A stretch of 64,000 nt of DNA, from contig NZ_JAUTAE010000001.1 in assembly GCF_030818415.1 (NCBI RefSeq), forward strand, positions 436,501 through 500,500, read 5' to 3'. Shown piece by piece: positions 27,728-36,462 of the stretch (its first letter is position 1; each line of letters opens with the position of its first letter). This DNA is from Sphingomonas sp. SORGH_AS_0950 (lineage in GTDB: Bacteria > Pseudomonadota > Alphaproteobacteria > Sphingomonadales > Sphingomonadaceae). The notes beneath the pieces are model-generated. The model ran no database searches and was not told the DNA's origin. It worked only from the letters and a program-made list of their open reading frames with translations. Position numbers and translations under genes: made by a program.

Positions 27728-28723
27728 TCAGTAGGCGTGGACGATGGTGATCCACGGCGTGATCCGGGTGATGGACAGGCCGTGAGCCTGGCGCATCGCG
27801 GCGAGGGCGCGGTCGGAATGGCGCAGATCGTAGACGCCGGTCACATGGCGCGCCATGCCGGGGCCGCGGGCGATCAGCCATCCCTTATGCCATGGCCGCA
27901 GCGCCGCGATCGCCGCCGCCAGGGGGCGATCGATCATGACGAGCCTTCCCGTGGCCCAGGCGGCGACGCGGGAGGGCGGCATCTCGCCCCGGTGCCGGGA
28001 GCCCGAAGCGCAGTCGAGGTCTTCGGTCTGGCCGGGCCGCAAGGGGAGGAGATCCTCCCAGCCCCCGGCACAGGATACGCCGACGGCTCCCTCGCGAACG
28101 GCGATATGCGTCGTGGCGTCTTCCATGGCGACCTCGAACGCGGTTCCCAGATCCGTGGCGACCGCATCGCCCGCGACGACCCGGAACGGATGGTCGTCAT
28201 CATGGCGAACCTGAAAATAGGCGCTTCCGCGCAACAGGCGTGCATGGCGGGCGCCGTCGAACGTCATGGCGCTGCGGGGGGCCAGGGTGACGCGGCTGCC
28301 GTCGGCGAGCGTCAACGTCCGGACTTCGCCGGTCCGCGTTGTCGTTGCCGCGGCCGGGATTGGCAAAAGGTCGCGGCCGATAAAAAGGGCGGTAAGGCTG
28401 GCGGCCAGCGCGAATGGGGCCAGAATTGTCCGGCCTGCGCGTCGCCATCGCCGATCGGGTATGGCGGGAACCCTCGCCACGCTGCCCGATGATGGAAGCT
28501 GCCGGATCAGGGCGCTGACATGGTCGAGCTGGCTCCACGCCTCATCATGCGCCGGTGTCTCTCGCCAGAGCCGAAACCGGTCGTGCAAGGCGGCATCATC
28601 CGGTCGCTCCTGCAACCGGATCATCCATTCCAGCGCCTCGCGCTGGTCATATGTCTCGCCCTCGTCCTTGCTCACAATGGCTTCAGCCTCTTCCTTCTTT
28701 CCGAGGACGAACGGGGCCGCCAT
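27728..28723 (-). CDS. FecR-family anti-sigma regulator
   Basis: A 331-residue inner-membrane sensor. A cytoplasmic N-terminal part with the FecR N-domain (EALEWMIRLQERPDDAALHDRF and later W-x-x-L) is followed by one membrane helix (~residues 97-115) and a periplasmic FecR domain containing RTLTLADGSRVTLAP and TDLGTAFEV. It would relay occupancy of the STN receptor to the ECF sigma factor. Its start is 17 nt after the sigma stop, and it is followed by the receptor. Confidence 0.92.
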   Translation of the reverse strand: MAAPFVLGKKEEAEAIVSKDEGETYDQREALEWMIRLQERPDDAALHDRFRLWRETPAHDEAWSQLDHVSALIRQLPSSGSVARVPAIPDRRWRRAGRTILAPFALAASLTALFIGRDLLPIPAAATTTRTGEVRTLTLADGSRVTLAPRSAMTFDGARHARLLRGSAYFQVRHDDDHPFRVVAGDAVATDLGTAFEVAMEDATTHIAVREGAVGVSCAGGWEDLLPLRPGQTEDLDCASGSRHRGEMPPSRVAAWATGRLVMIDRPLAAAIAALRPWHKGWLIARGPGMARHVTGVYDLRHSDRALAAMRQAHGLSITRITPWITIVHAY

Positions 28724-28740
28724 TTTTTCGCCCCGGCTGA

Positions 28741-29256
28741 CTAATTCGTCGCTGGGTGAAGCGCGCGGCGACAGCGCGCCACGCCCTCTATGACCAGCGA
28801 ATGGGCCGTCGTGATCGACACGCCCAGTTCAGCGGCGATCTCGCGCAAGGGCGCCCCCGACAGGCGATGCATCTCCACCGCCCGGCGCATGGGCGGGGAC
28901 ATCCGGCGCAGTTCGGCGGCGACGATGGCGAGTTGCTGGGCAGCGATCGCGGCCTGTTCCGCATCGGCCGCCGCGGCCGCGACCCGGTAGCTTTCGCCGT
29001 CGAGATCCGGCGGCATGATCCGTTCCTGCCGTCGCCGCTGACGATAGGCATCGATCGCCAGATTGCGGACCACGCGTCGGATATAGCCGATGGGTTCGCC
29101 GACCGGCCGCTCCGGCCCCCGCTGCGCCAGTTTAAGCCATGCTTCCTGCACGACATCCTCTGCGGAATCGGGGTCGCCTGTCACACGCGAGGCCTCTGCG
29201 ATCAGCCGTCGCCGCTGGTCGGCGAACAGCGTGGCCAGTGGCGGCAGGACTGTCAT
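28741..29256 (-). CDS. ECF sigma factor, FecI type
   Basis: A 171-residue RNA polymerase sigma factor. Region 2 includes DPDSAEDVVQEAWLKLAQ and IRRVVRNLAIDAYRQRR; region 4 includes MSPPMRRAVEMHRLSGAPLREIAAELGVS. The pairing with FecR and an STN receptor defines the FecI surface-signalling class. The ATG at 29256 gives the family's usual length; a frame extends to a TTG at 29424, but that part is not sigma-like. No strong ribosome-binding site is visible. An ATGCGA-N5-TCGCAT palindrome lies ~177 nt upstream, leaving a long 5' leader. Confidence 0.92.
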   Translation of the reverse strand: MTVLPPLATLFADQRRRLIAEASRVTGDPDSAEDVVQEAWLKLAQRGPERPVGEPIGYIRRVVRNLAIDAYRQRRRQERIMPPDLDGESYRVAAAAADAEQAAIAAQQLAIVAAELRRMSPPMRRAVEMHRLSGAPLREIAAELGVSITTAHSLVIEGVARCRRALHPATN

Positions 29257-29432
29257 GGCGCGGGCCATGCCGCCAGCCCGAAGGCGGCACATGCTGCCGG
29301 AGCGACGGACAAGGCAGACCGCGCCACAGACGACAGTCGCTCGATCCTTCGCATGCCCGTCGCTCCCGCCAGCCCTGGCCCGGAACCATCGGTGCCGTAT
29401 CTCGCTGTCCGAGCCCGTTGCCAAATTAGCTA

Positions 29433-29449
29433 ATGCGAGTCAATCGCAT
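29433..29449. promoter_or_regulatory. iron-type palindromic box before the ECF operon
   Basis: Perfect inverted repeat ATGCGA-GTCAA-TCGCAT between the sigma gene and the FKBP gene. It is alike in size and arms to 27643-27659 and shares a 14-mer with 34082-34095. A Fur-type repressor site is the likely role. Confidence 0.65.
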
Positions 29450-29498
29450 ATGATGACCTTGGCTGCCGGGAGCGCGCAGGCTCCTCGATATGTCGCGC

Positions 29499-30080
29499 TC
29501 AGGGTTGGGGCGTCGCGGGCTTCTCGGGAGCCGCCGCAGCACGGCGGAGTTCGGCGATCTCGGCGGCGGTCTTGAAGTCCAGCATTTCGACCTGGAAGAC
29601 CAGATCCGCATTGGCCGGGATAGGGCCGGAGGCCTGCGCGCCATAACCCAGGGCGGCCGGAATGCAGAGGCGCAGGATGCCGCCCCGACCGACCATTTGC
29701 AGCCCTTGCGAGAAGCCGGGAATGACCTCGCCCACCGGCATGACCGACTGCATCGCCTGGTCGAACACCACGCCCGTCGCGGCCAGATAGCCGACATAGT
29801 TGACCAGCGCGGTCGCGTCCGCACCGGGCATCGCACCCGTGCCGGGACGCAAGACCGTATAGCCCAGCCCGGACGGCGTCCGCGAGGTGCAGGCACGCTG
29901 GGCGGGCGGTACGATGGGGTTCAGCGGAAGGGGGATGATGCCGCCATTGGCCGCCGCCGGGGGCGCGGAAGGCCGCGCCTTCACGCCCTGTGCGGTCGCG
30001 CCTGCAGAGAACGGCACCGTCAGGGCGGGAAGGGCGATCGCGATAATGAAGCGGCGCAGCGCGCGGCGGGAAATGGTCAT
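29499..30080 (-). CDS. FKBP-type peptidyl-prolyl cis-trans isomerase, exported
   Basis: A 193-residue protein with a twin-arginine-like or Sec signal (RRALRRFIIAIALPALTVPF), a Pro-rich linker, and an FKBP domain from about residue 65 with VNYVGYLAATGVVFDQA, VGEVIPGFSQGLQMV and IPAALGYGAQASGPIPANADLVFQVEML split by normal FKBP spacing. It should speed prolyl isomerisation of periplasmic proteins. It is 49 nt from the iron-type box upstream of the ECF gene; nothing shows it belongs to that operon, whose genes lie further along the same strand. Confidence 0.92.
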   Translation of the reverse strand: MTISRRALRRFIIAIALPALTVPFSAGATAQGVKARPSAPPAAANGGIIPLPLNPIVPPAQRACTSRTPSGLGYTVLRPGTGAMPGADATALVNYVGYLAATGVVFDQAMQSVMPVGEVIPGFSQGLQMVGRGGILRLCIPAALGYGAQASGPIPANADLVFQVEMLDFKTAAEIAELRRAAAAPEKPATPQP

Positions 30081-30236
30081 GGCGCATGCCCTAATCGGGC
30101 TTTGGCCGGCAGATCAAGCGGCTGGGCCCCGCCGCGCCGCTATTGCATTTATCATCATTACACATGAACATTGTCACACTAATGAAAAACCTTGGTCATA
30201 GGGCGGCCTTCTTCCAAATCTCCCGTGGAGGAATAT

Positions 30237-32780
30237 GTGATCAAGAACTGGACCGGCCTTGCCGGTATCGGTGGCGTGTGCCTGTGCGCCATGCTCCCGC
30301 AAATGGTGTTTGCCCAGACGGCGGGCACGATCGCCGCCGAAGACAAGGCGGAACAGGATGTCGTCGTGGTGGGCGAACGCGCCCGCAAGCCGGTGGTGAT
30401 GGACCTGCCCAATTCGCCCAAGGCGCGCGCGATCGTCACGCAGGACTATATCGAGCATACCGTCCCCGGCCAGTCGATCTTCAATGCGATCAACCTCGTG
30501 CCCGGCGTCAACTACAATGCGGGCGATCCCTATGGCGGCAATGGCGGCGGCATCCGCATCCGCGGCTTCGATGCCAGCCGCATCGCCTTCACCTTCGATG
30601 GCCTGCCGCTGAACGACGCAGGGAATTATGCGATCTATTCCAGCCAGCAGATCGATCCGGAACTGGTGCAATCGGTCAACGTCAATTTCGGGTCGACCGA
30701 CGTCGACTCGCCGACCGCGAGCGCGGCGGGCGGTACGGTCAATTATCGCACCATCCTGCCGACCGAGACGCTGAGCGCAACGGCGGTCTATTCGCATGGC
30801 GGCGGCAACATGAACCGCGTCTTCGGGTTGCTCAACACCGGCGACCTGACCGCCAGCGGCACCCGTGCCTGGTTCTCCGCCAGTAGCCAGAGCTATGACC
30901 TCTACCGCTATTCCAAGGTCCGCAAGGCCCAGTATAACGCCCGAATCTACCAGCCGCTGGGCGGCAAGGATTTCGTGTCGCTGGCGGGCTTTTTCTACCA
31001 GCATCGCAATTTCGGATATGGCACGCCGTCGCTCGCCAACCTCAACAGCGTGCTGGGCAATCCCAATGCATCGTCGTCGAACGGTCCGGTTCGCGTCGAT
31101 CCGACGCGGGCGCAGTTCGACAAGCTGTTCGCCGACCAGACCAACAGCTATCTGAAAAGCACCACCTGCGCGCTGCCGTCCCAGATGCAGGCCGCGAAGG
31201 GCACGGTGCAGGATGACCGGACGAGCTGCACCAACACCCGGCAGACGAGTCTGAACCCCGTCGATACCGGCAACCTCCGCTTCAACAGCCTGCTCACCCT
31301 GTCCGATCGGCTGACCTTCTCGATGGACGGCGGCTATGCCTTTACCCGTGCCAATGGCGGCGGCTCGACCGTGTTCGCCGAGAGCGACGCCGATGCCGGG
31401 CAGAAGGGGGCCAATGGCAACCAATATGGCCGCGTGGGCGGCGGTGTCGCCTCGGGGCGCGATCTGAATGGCGATGGCGACATGCTCGACTATGTCCGCG
31501 CCTATTATCCGTCGAACACCCAGACCCATCGCCTGATCGCGATTGCCGGGCTTCGCTACGATATCGATCCGAGCAACCTGTTGCGCCTGGCCTATACCTG
31601 GGATCGAGCGCGGACGACGCAGACGGGCGAGGCAAGCTATCTGCGGTCGGACGGTACGCCGTGGCTGCCGTTCAGCACCAGCGATGCGAGCAATCCCCAT
31701 GCCATGCTGGATGCGGCGGGCCATGTGCTCAACAAGCGCAACCGCCTGACCTATTCGATACTGCATCAGCTCTCGGGCGAATATCGCGGCAAGCCGTTCG
31801 ACGACTCGCTGTCCTTCACCCTCGGCCTTCGCGCGGCGCTGTTCCGGCGCAACATGAACAATGCCTGCTACACCATTCCGGGCAGCGGCAGCGAAGCCTA
31901 TTGCACCTCGCAGACGCAGGCGCAGGTCCAGGCGGACAGTCGGACCAAAGGCTTCGCGCCACCCTATACGGGCCGCATCAAGGAATATCGCGCGCTGCTG
32001 CCCAATATCGGCCTGACCTGGCAGATGACACCGGCGGTCAGCCTGTTCACCAGCTACACCAAGGGTTTTTCGGCACCCAGCACCGATGTCTATGCCTATG
32101 ACGACAAGGTCATCCGGCTGGGCGGGGACGAGGTGAAGCCCGAACGCACCGATTCCTATGATCTGGGCCTTCGCTATACGATGGGCATCGCCCAGGCCCA
32201 GCTGGGCGGCTGGTACATCCGCTACGACAACCGCATCGTCAACGTGACCACGCCGGTCGAGGGCGGCGGCACGATCAGCGCCAGCCGCAATGTCGGCGGG
32301 GTCGACAGCAAGGGTATCGATGCCTCGCTGTCGGTCAGTCCGGCGCGCTGGCTGTCCCTCTATGGCTTTGCCTCCTACATGACCGCCAAGCTGAAGGACG
32401 ATGTCATCAACGCCGCCACGGGGCAGGTGGCGATCGCGACCAAGGGCAAGTCGCTGGTCGATACGCCGAACTGGCAATATGGCGGCCGTGCGCAGGTCAA
32501 TCTGCCCTTTGGCGTGGTCGGGCTGTCGGCCAAGCATGTCGGCGACCGCTTCGTGACCGATGTCAACGACGTGAAGGTGGCGGGCTATACGCTGGTCGAT
32601 CTCGACGCGCAGATCGGGATGGAGTGGATCGGCCTGAAGAAGACCTATCTCCAGTTCAACATCGTCAACCTTCTCGACAAGGCCTATTTCTCGAACCTGG
32701 GAACGGTGGCCAGCAAGGGCGGCTATTTCAACTTCGGAAATCCGCGCACGGTGATCGCCAGCGTGCATTTCCAGTTCTGA
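30237..32780 (+). CDS. TonB-dependent receptor
   Basis: An 847-residue outer-membrane receptor. Signal peptide (GLAGIGGVCLCAMLPQMVFAQ), TonB-box-like DVVVVGER, plug domain with IRIRGFDASRIAFTFDGLPL, and a barrel ending VIASVHFQF. The start is a GTG at 30237, 4 nt after GGAGGA; an ATG at 30235 is out of frame, and the frame upstream has no better site. Long extracellular loops contain cysteine pairs (STTCALPSQ...TSCTN and ACYTI...YCTS). It is followed by a terminator and a phytase-like esterase gene. The ligand is unknown; a phosphorylated or esterified compound is one possibility suggested by the neighbour. Confidence 0.92.
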   Translation: MIKNWTGLAGIGGVCLCAMLPQMVFAQTAGTIAAEDKAEQDVVVVGERARKPVVMDLPNSPKARAIVTQDYIEHTVPGQSIFNAINLVPGVNYNAGDPYGGNGGGIRIRGFDASRIAFTFDGLPLNDAGNYAIYSSQQIDPELVQSVNVNFGSTDVDSPTASAAGGTVNYRTILPTETLSATAVYSHGGGNMNRVFGLLNTGDLTASGTRAWFSASSQSYDLYRYSKVRKAQYNARIYQPLGGKDFVSLAGFFYQHRNFGYGTPSLANLNSVLGNPNASSSNGPVRVDPTRAQFDKLFADQTNSYLKSTTCALPSQMQAAKGTVQDDRTSCTNTRQTSLNPVDTGNLRFNSLLTLSDRLTFSMDGGYAFTRANGGGSTVFAESDADAGQKGANGNQYGRVGGGVASGRDLNGDGDMLDYVRAYYPSNTQTHRLIAIAGLRYDIDPSNLLRLAYTWDRARTTQTGEASYLRSDGTPWLPFSTSDASNPHAMLDAAGHVLNKRNRLTYSILHQLSGEYRGKPFDDSLSFTLGLRAALFRRNMNNACYTIPGSGSEAYCTSQTQAQVQADSRTKGFAPPYTGRIKEYRALLPNIGLTWQMTPAVSLFTSYTKGFSAPSTDVYAYDDKVIRLGGDEVKPERTDSYDLGLRYTMGIAQAQLGGWYIRYDNRIVNVTTPVEGGGTISASRNVGGVDSKGIDASLSVSPARWLSLYGFASYMTAKLKDDVINAATGQVAIATKGKSLVDTPNWQYGGRAQVNLPFGVVGLSAKHVGDRFVTDVNDVKVAGYTLVDLDAQIGMEWIGLKKTYLQFNIVNLLDKAYFSNLGTVASKGGYFNFGNPRTVIASVHFQF

Positions 32781-32833
32781 CGGCGGATCGCGGCGGCGGC
32801 TGACCCGCTCGCCGCCGCGAAGGGACAAGGAGG

Positions 32834-32870
32834 GGCCGGGTAAGATGGAAAGACACCGTCACGCCCGGCC
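32834..32870 (+). terminator. hairpin terminator after the receptor
   Basis: Arms GGCCGGG and CCCGGCC with a 23-nt loop, followed by TTTGATTT. It lies 53 nt past the receptor stop and ends before the phytase-like gene, so it probably separates or attenuates the two. Confidence 0.65.
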
Positions 32871-32900
32871 TTTGATTTAGGGACGAAGGCAAAGGTCATC

Positions 32901-34019
32901 ATGCGCAAGGTGATGCGTAATATCGGGGCGATATTGGCGATCGGGCTGGGTGCCACGGCATCCGTGGCCGGAAAGGACGGAACCCCGACACTGGAACTGA
33001 TCGGTGCGACCACCATCCCCCATGGCACCCGCTTTCAGGGCCTGCCGATCGGCGGATTGTCGGGGCTCGACCGGCTGCCGGGCGGCGACTATCTCGCCAT
33101 TTCGGACGACAAGGGGGATGGCCGGCCGCCGCGCTACTATCGGCTGGCGATCTCGCTCGATTCCGCGCATCACCGGATGCACGTGCGGATAGAGGCGCAG
33201 CAGGTGCTGCGCGATGCCCAGGGCCTGCCATTCCCCACCGATCATCCGGTGGTCGATCCCGAGGCCATTCGCCACGCCGGTGGACATCATGTCTACTGGT
33301 CGTCGGAGGGGACGTGGAACGCCGACCCCGCGCGGCGGGTCCAGCCTGCCATCTATGAGGCCGATGCCGCGGGACGCATCCTGCGCAGCTTCTCACTGCC
33401 GCCCGCCTATCTCTATGCCGACAACCGAAGCCGGGGCGCGGCATCCAATGGAGTGATCGAGGGGCTGGCGGTCGGGCCGCGCGGGACGGTCTATGCGGTC
33501 AACGAGGTTCCCGCCTATGAAGACCTTGCCGTCGATGACGGACCCGGCCGGGGCACGCGGCACCGGTTGACCAGCTTCGACCCCAGGAGCGGCCGGCCGC
33601 TTCACCAATATGTCTATGACGTGCCTGACGGCCAGTATAGCGTCTCCGAGCTTCTGGCGATCGACGACCGGCATTTCCTGTCGATCGAACGGGTCGTTCC
33701 TTTCGACTCGCGGACGGGCGTGAGGGCCAGGATCATAGTGTCCGGCATCACCGATCGGACGACCGACGTCCTGTCCTGCCCGGCGCTGCCGTCCTGCCCC
33801 GCCGTTCCGATGACCCGCACGGTGTTGCTCGACCTGCCGCAGCAATATCGGGGCGTGAAGATCGACAATCTGGAGGGGATGGCCTGGGGACCGAGGCTCC
33901 GGGATGGTCGGCGGACCCTGATCGTCGAGGCGGACGATAATTTCAACAAGGACCAGCTTTCGCAGTTCCTCGCTTTCGCGTGGCGGGGCAGACTGGTGAC
34001 GACCCGATCAGCGATGTAA
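32901..34019 (+). CDS. esterase-like protein of the phytase family
   Basis: A 372-residue exported protein. Signal peptide (NIGAILAIGLGATASVAG) then a beta-propeller-like phytase_like domain: GGLSGLDRLPGGDYLAISDDKG, DPEAIRH, SNGVIEGLAVGPRGTVYAVNE and NLEGMAWGPRL, whose acidic residues suit calcium and catalysis. Members are annotated esterase-like or phytase-like, mostly without proven substrate. It follows a TonB receptor in the same direction, and the second receptor starts 119 nt later, so it may cleave a ligand before or after import. Confidence 0.85.
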   Translation: MRKVMRNIGAILAIGLGATASVAGKDGTPTLELIGATTIPHGTRFQGLPIGGLSGLDRLPGGDYLAISDDKGDGRPPRYYRLAISLDSAHHRMHVRIEAQQVLRDAQGLPFPTDHPVVDPEAIRHAGGHHVYWSSEGTWNADPARRVQPAIYEADAAGRILRSFSLPPAYLYADNRSRGAASNGVIEGLAVGPRGTVYAVNEVPAYEDLAVDDGPGRGTRHRLTSFDPRSGRPLHQYVYDVPDGQYSVSELLAIDDRHFLSIERVVPFDSRTGVRARIIVSGITDRTTDVLSCPALPSCPAVPMTRTVLLDLPQQYRGVKIDNLEGMAWGPRLRDGRRTLIVEADDNFNKDQLSQFLAFAWRGRLVTTRSAM

Positions 34020-34081
34020 TATTATTTCCTAACGCTGCGAGTGGTTTGCACGGAGTGTGAACCGGCTGTCATTGTACTGAT

Positions 34082-34095
34082 ATTGACTCGCATTA
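34082..34095. promoter_or_regulatory. iron-type box before the second receptor
   Basis: The minus-strand reading TAATGCGAGTCAAT is identical to 29431-29444 at the ECF promoter. Here the right half is degenerate. It is 43-56 nt before the receptor start at 34139. Confidence 0.55.
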
Positions 34096-34138
34096 CCCTT
34101 GAATGGATGGGCGCCCCCGGACTTATCACGAGGGCGGA

Positions 34139-36337
34139 ATGACAGTCGCAAAATATTCGGCAAAGATGGTGATCGGCGCGCTTGCCTTGTCGGTAAGCGT
34201 CGCAGCCATGGCCAAAGGCAATATCATGTCGGACGCGGCGCACCCCACCGCCGCCTCGCCACGCGTGAAGAAGGACGAAGGGGCGGATCGGTCGAACACC
34301 GGCGACATCGTCGTCACCGCGTCGCGCCTCGACATGCTGGGCAAGGGGAGCACCGCCAGTGAGGGCCGGATCACGGCCGACGAAGTGGCGCTGCGGCCCA
34401 TCTATCGGCCCGGCCAGTTGTTGGAAACCGTCCCCGGCCTGGTGGTGACGGCGCATTCGGGCGAGGGCAAGGCATCGCAATATCTGTTGCGCGGTTTCAA
34501 TCTCGATCATGGCACCGACTTCGCCAGCTTCCTCGATGGCATGCCGATCAATCGCCCGACCAATACCCATGGGCAGGGCTATGCCGATCAGAATTTCATC
34601 ATGCCGATGCTGATCGGGGGGATCGACTTCACCAAGGGGCCGTATCACGCCGAGGTGGGCGACTTCGGCGCGGTCGGCTCGGCGCATATGCGGCTGGTCG
34701 ATCATATCCCGACGACGCTGTCGCTCAGCGCCGGGACGCTGGGCGATTATGGCGTCTCCGGCGGGACGACGATCGCGCTGGCACCCGACCACCGCCTGCT
34801 GCTCGCGGGCGAATATGGCCATCTCGACGGCCCATGGACGCATCCCGACGATTTCGACAAGGTCAATCTCGCCGCCCGCTATAGCCAGGGAACGACCAAT
34901 GACGGCACCAGCCTGACCGCGCTCTATTATGCCAGCACGGGCAATCTGACCACCGACCAGCCTCGGCGCGCGGTCCGGCAAGGGTTGATCGACCCGTACG
35001 GCACGCTCGATCCGAGCGATGGCAGCCGCTCGCACCGTTTCAGTCTGTCGGCCCGGTTCGCCAAGCCGATCGGCGACGCCGCGATCGACGCCAGTGCCTA
35101 TTATATCCGGTCGGACATGATCCTGTGGAACGACTTCACCCATTATCTCGACGATCCGGTCAATGGCGACCAGGAAAAGCAATATGAGAACCGCGATACG
35201 GCGGGCGGCCGGATCGCCTATCGCCGCAGCGACGAATGGCTGGGTCGACCCAGCGTAACGACGATCGGACTGCAGGCGCGCTATGACCGGGCCTATGTCG
35301 CGCGGCTTCACACGAAGGATCGTGTGCCGCTATCCTATTGCTCGGTCGAGGGCCCCAACGGGACGACGCAGGTGCCCGCGGCGGGCGGTATCTGCAATGC
35401 CGACGACGTCACGCTGATCGATCTCGGCGGCTTTGTGGAGAACAGCACCGACTGGACGCCGTGGCTGCGCAGCACGATCGGGCTGCGCGAGGAATATTAT
35501 GGTGCCACCGACACCAGCCGGACAACCCGTTTTTCGGGCCATGCGCATCAGATGCTCTTCCAGCCCAAGGGCAGCATCGCGATCCGCCCCTTCGACACCA
35601 CCGAATTCTATATCAGCGCCGGACGCGGCTTCCACAGCGACGATGTGCGCGGCGTCTTCGGCACGGTGCCGCAGCAGGGGGTTCCCGGTTCCGCCGGACG
35701 GACGCCGCTGCTGGCGCGGGCGGTTGGCTATGAATTCGGGTTGCGGACGAATGCGATCCGCCGGCTTGCGGTGCAGTTCGCGCTGTTCCGGCAGGATTTC
35801 GAATCCGAACTCGCCTATAATGCCGATGTCGGCCAGGACAGCGCCTCCGCTCCCAGCCGCCGCGTCGGGATCGAATTGTCGTCGCAATATCATCCGACGC
35901 GCTGGTTGGAGCTGAATGCCGATCTCGCCTTTGCCAAGGCGCGGTATCGCGGGGATTTGAAGCCATTCGGGCTGACCGGGCGCTTCATCGCCAACGCACC
36001 GCGCTCGACCCTGTCCTTCGGTGCGCTGGTCAAGAATCTGGGACCCTGGTTCGGCGGCTTCCAGATCCGCAATCTCGGTCCCTATCCGCTGGTCGACGGT
36101 CCGCGCGAACCGCACGACCCCGGCTATACCGAGGCCAATCTCGATGTCGGATACCATCTCGGCGCGCGGACGACGGTCCAGCTCAGCATCTTCAACATGC
36201 TGAACACCCATGCCAACGCATCGGCGTACTACTACGCCACGCGCCTGCCGGGCGAGCCGGACGACGGCGTCGAAGGCTATCAGTTCCACCCGCTGGAGCC
36301 GCGATCGGCAAGGCTCAGGCTGACCGAAACCTTCTGA
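34139..36337 (+). CDS. TonB-dependent receptor, probably iron-regulated
   Basis: A 732-residue outer-membrane receptor. Signal peptide (MVIGALALSVSVAAMA), TonB-box/plug region DIVVTASRLDMLGKGSTASE, plug with YLLRGFNLDHGTDFASFLDG, and a barrel ending SARLRLTETF. The plug (NTHGQGYADQNF, IDFTKGPYHAEVGDFGAVGS) resembles a broad receptor group often annotated as siderophore or metal receptors. The start at 34139 is just after GAGGGCGG. Because its promoter shares a 14-mer with the ECF-operon box, iron control is likely. A bidirectional terminator separates it from the catalase gene. Confidence 0.92.
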   Translation: MTVAKYSAKMVIGALALSVSVAAMAKGNIMSDAAHPTAASPRVKKDEGADRSNTGDIVVTASRLDMLGKGSTASEGRITADEVALRPIYRPGQLLETVPGLVVTAHSGEGKASQYLLRGFNLDHGTDFASFLDGMPINRPTNTHGQGYADQNFIMPMLIGGIDFTKGPYHAEVGDFGAVGSAHMRLVDHIPTTLSLSAGTLGDYGVSGGTTIALAPDHRLLLAGEYGHLDGPWTHPDDFDKVNLAARYSQGTTNDGTSLTALYYASTGNLTTDQPRRAVRQGLIDPYGTLDPSDGSRSHRFSLSARFAKPIGDAAIDASAYYIRSDMILWNDFTHYLDDPVNGDQEKQYENRDTAGGRIAYRRSDEWLGRPSVTTIGLQARYDRAYVARLHTKDRVPLSYCSVEGPNGTTQVPAAGGICNADDVTLIDLGGFVENSTDWTPWLRSTIGLREEYYGATDTSRTTRFSGHAHQMLFQPKGSIAIRPFDTTEFYISAGRGFHSDDVRGVFGTVPQQGVPGSAGRTPLLARAVGYEFGLRTNAIRRLAVQFALFRQDFESELAYNADVGQDSASAPSRRVGIELSSQYHPTRWLELNADLAFAKARYRGDLKPFGLTGRFIANAPRSTLSFGALVKNLGPWFGGFQIRNLGPYPLVDGPREPHDPGYTEANLDVGYHLGARTTVQLSIFNMLNTHANASAYYYATRLPGEPDDGVEGYQFHPLEPRSARLRLTETF

Positions 36338-36421
36338 TCGGGTGGTGCGGGACGGGACGGTCGCAAGTAGCATGTGGAGACGGCCCGCCGCGCTGGTTTC
36401 ATGGCCGGGCCCCGGCAAAGA

Positions 36422-36454
36422 CCGGCGGGAAGGACTTTCGATCCTTCCCGCCGG
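36422..36454. terminator. bidirectional terminator hairpin
   Basis: Thirteen-bp perfect arms CCGGCGGGAAGGA and TCCTTCCCGCCGG with a 7-nt loop, located between the convergent receptor and catalase genes. There is little T-tract on either side; the stable helix and position argue for termination of both. Confidence 0.75.
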
Positions 36455-36462
36455 GTATGGCC

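Noticed and set aside
29257..29424. Longer ECF sigma start at a TTG (29424)
   Set aside because: The extra 56 residues are unlike sigma factors, and TTG would begin within a few bases of the iron-type box.
30174..32828. A minus-strand frame of over 880 codons opposite the 30-kb receptor
   Set aside because: Same shadow effect; the plus-strand frame has signal peptide, plug and barrel motifs and a ribosome-binding site.
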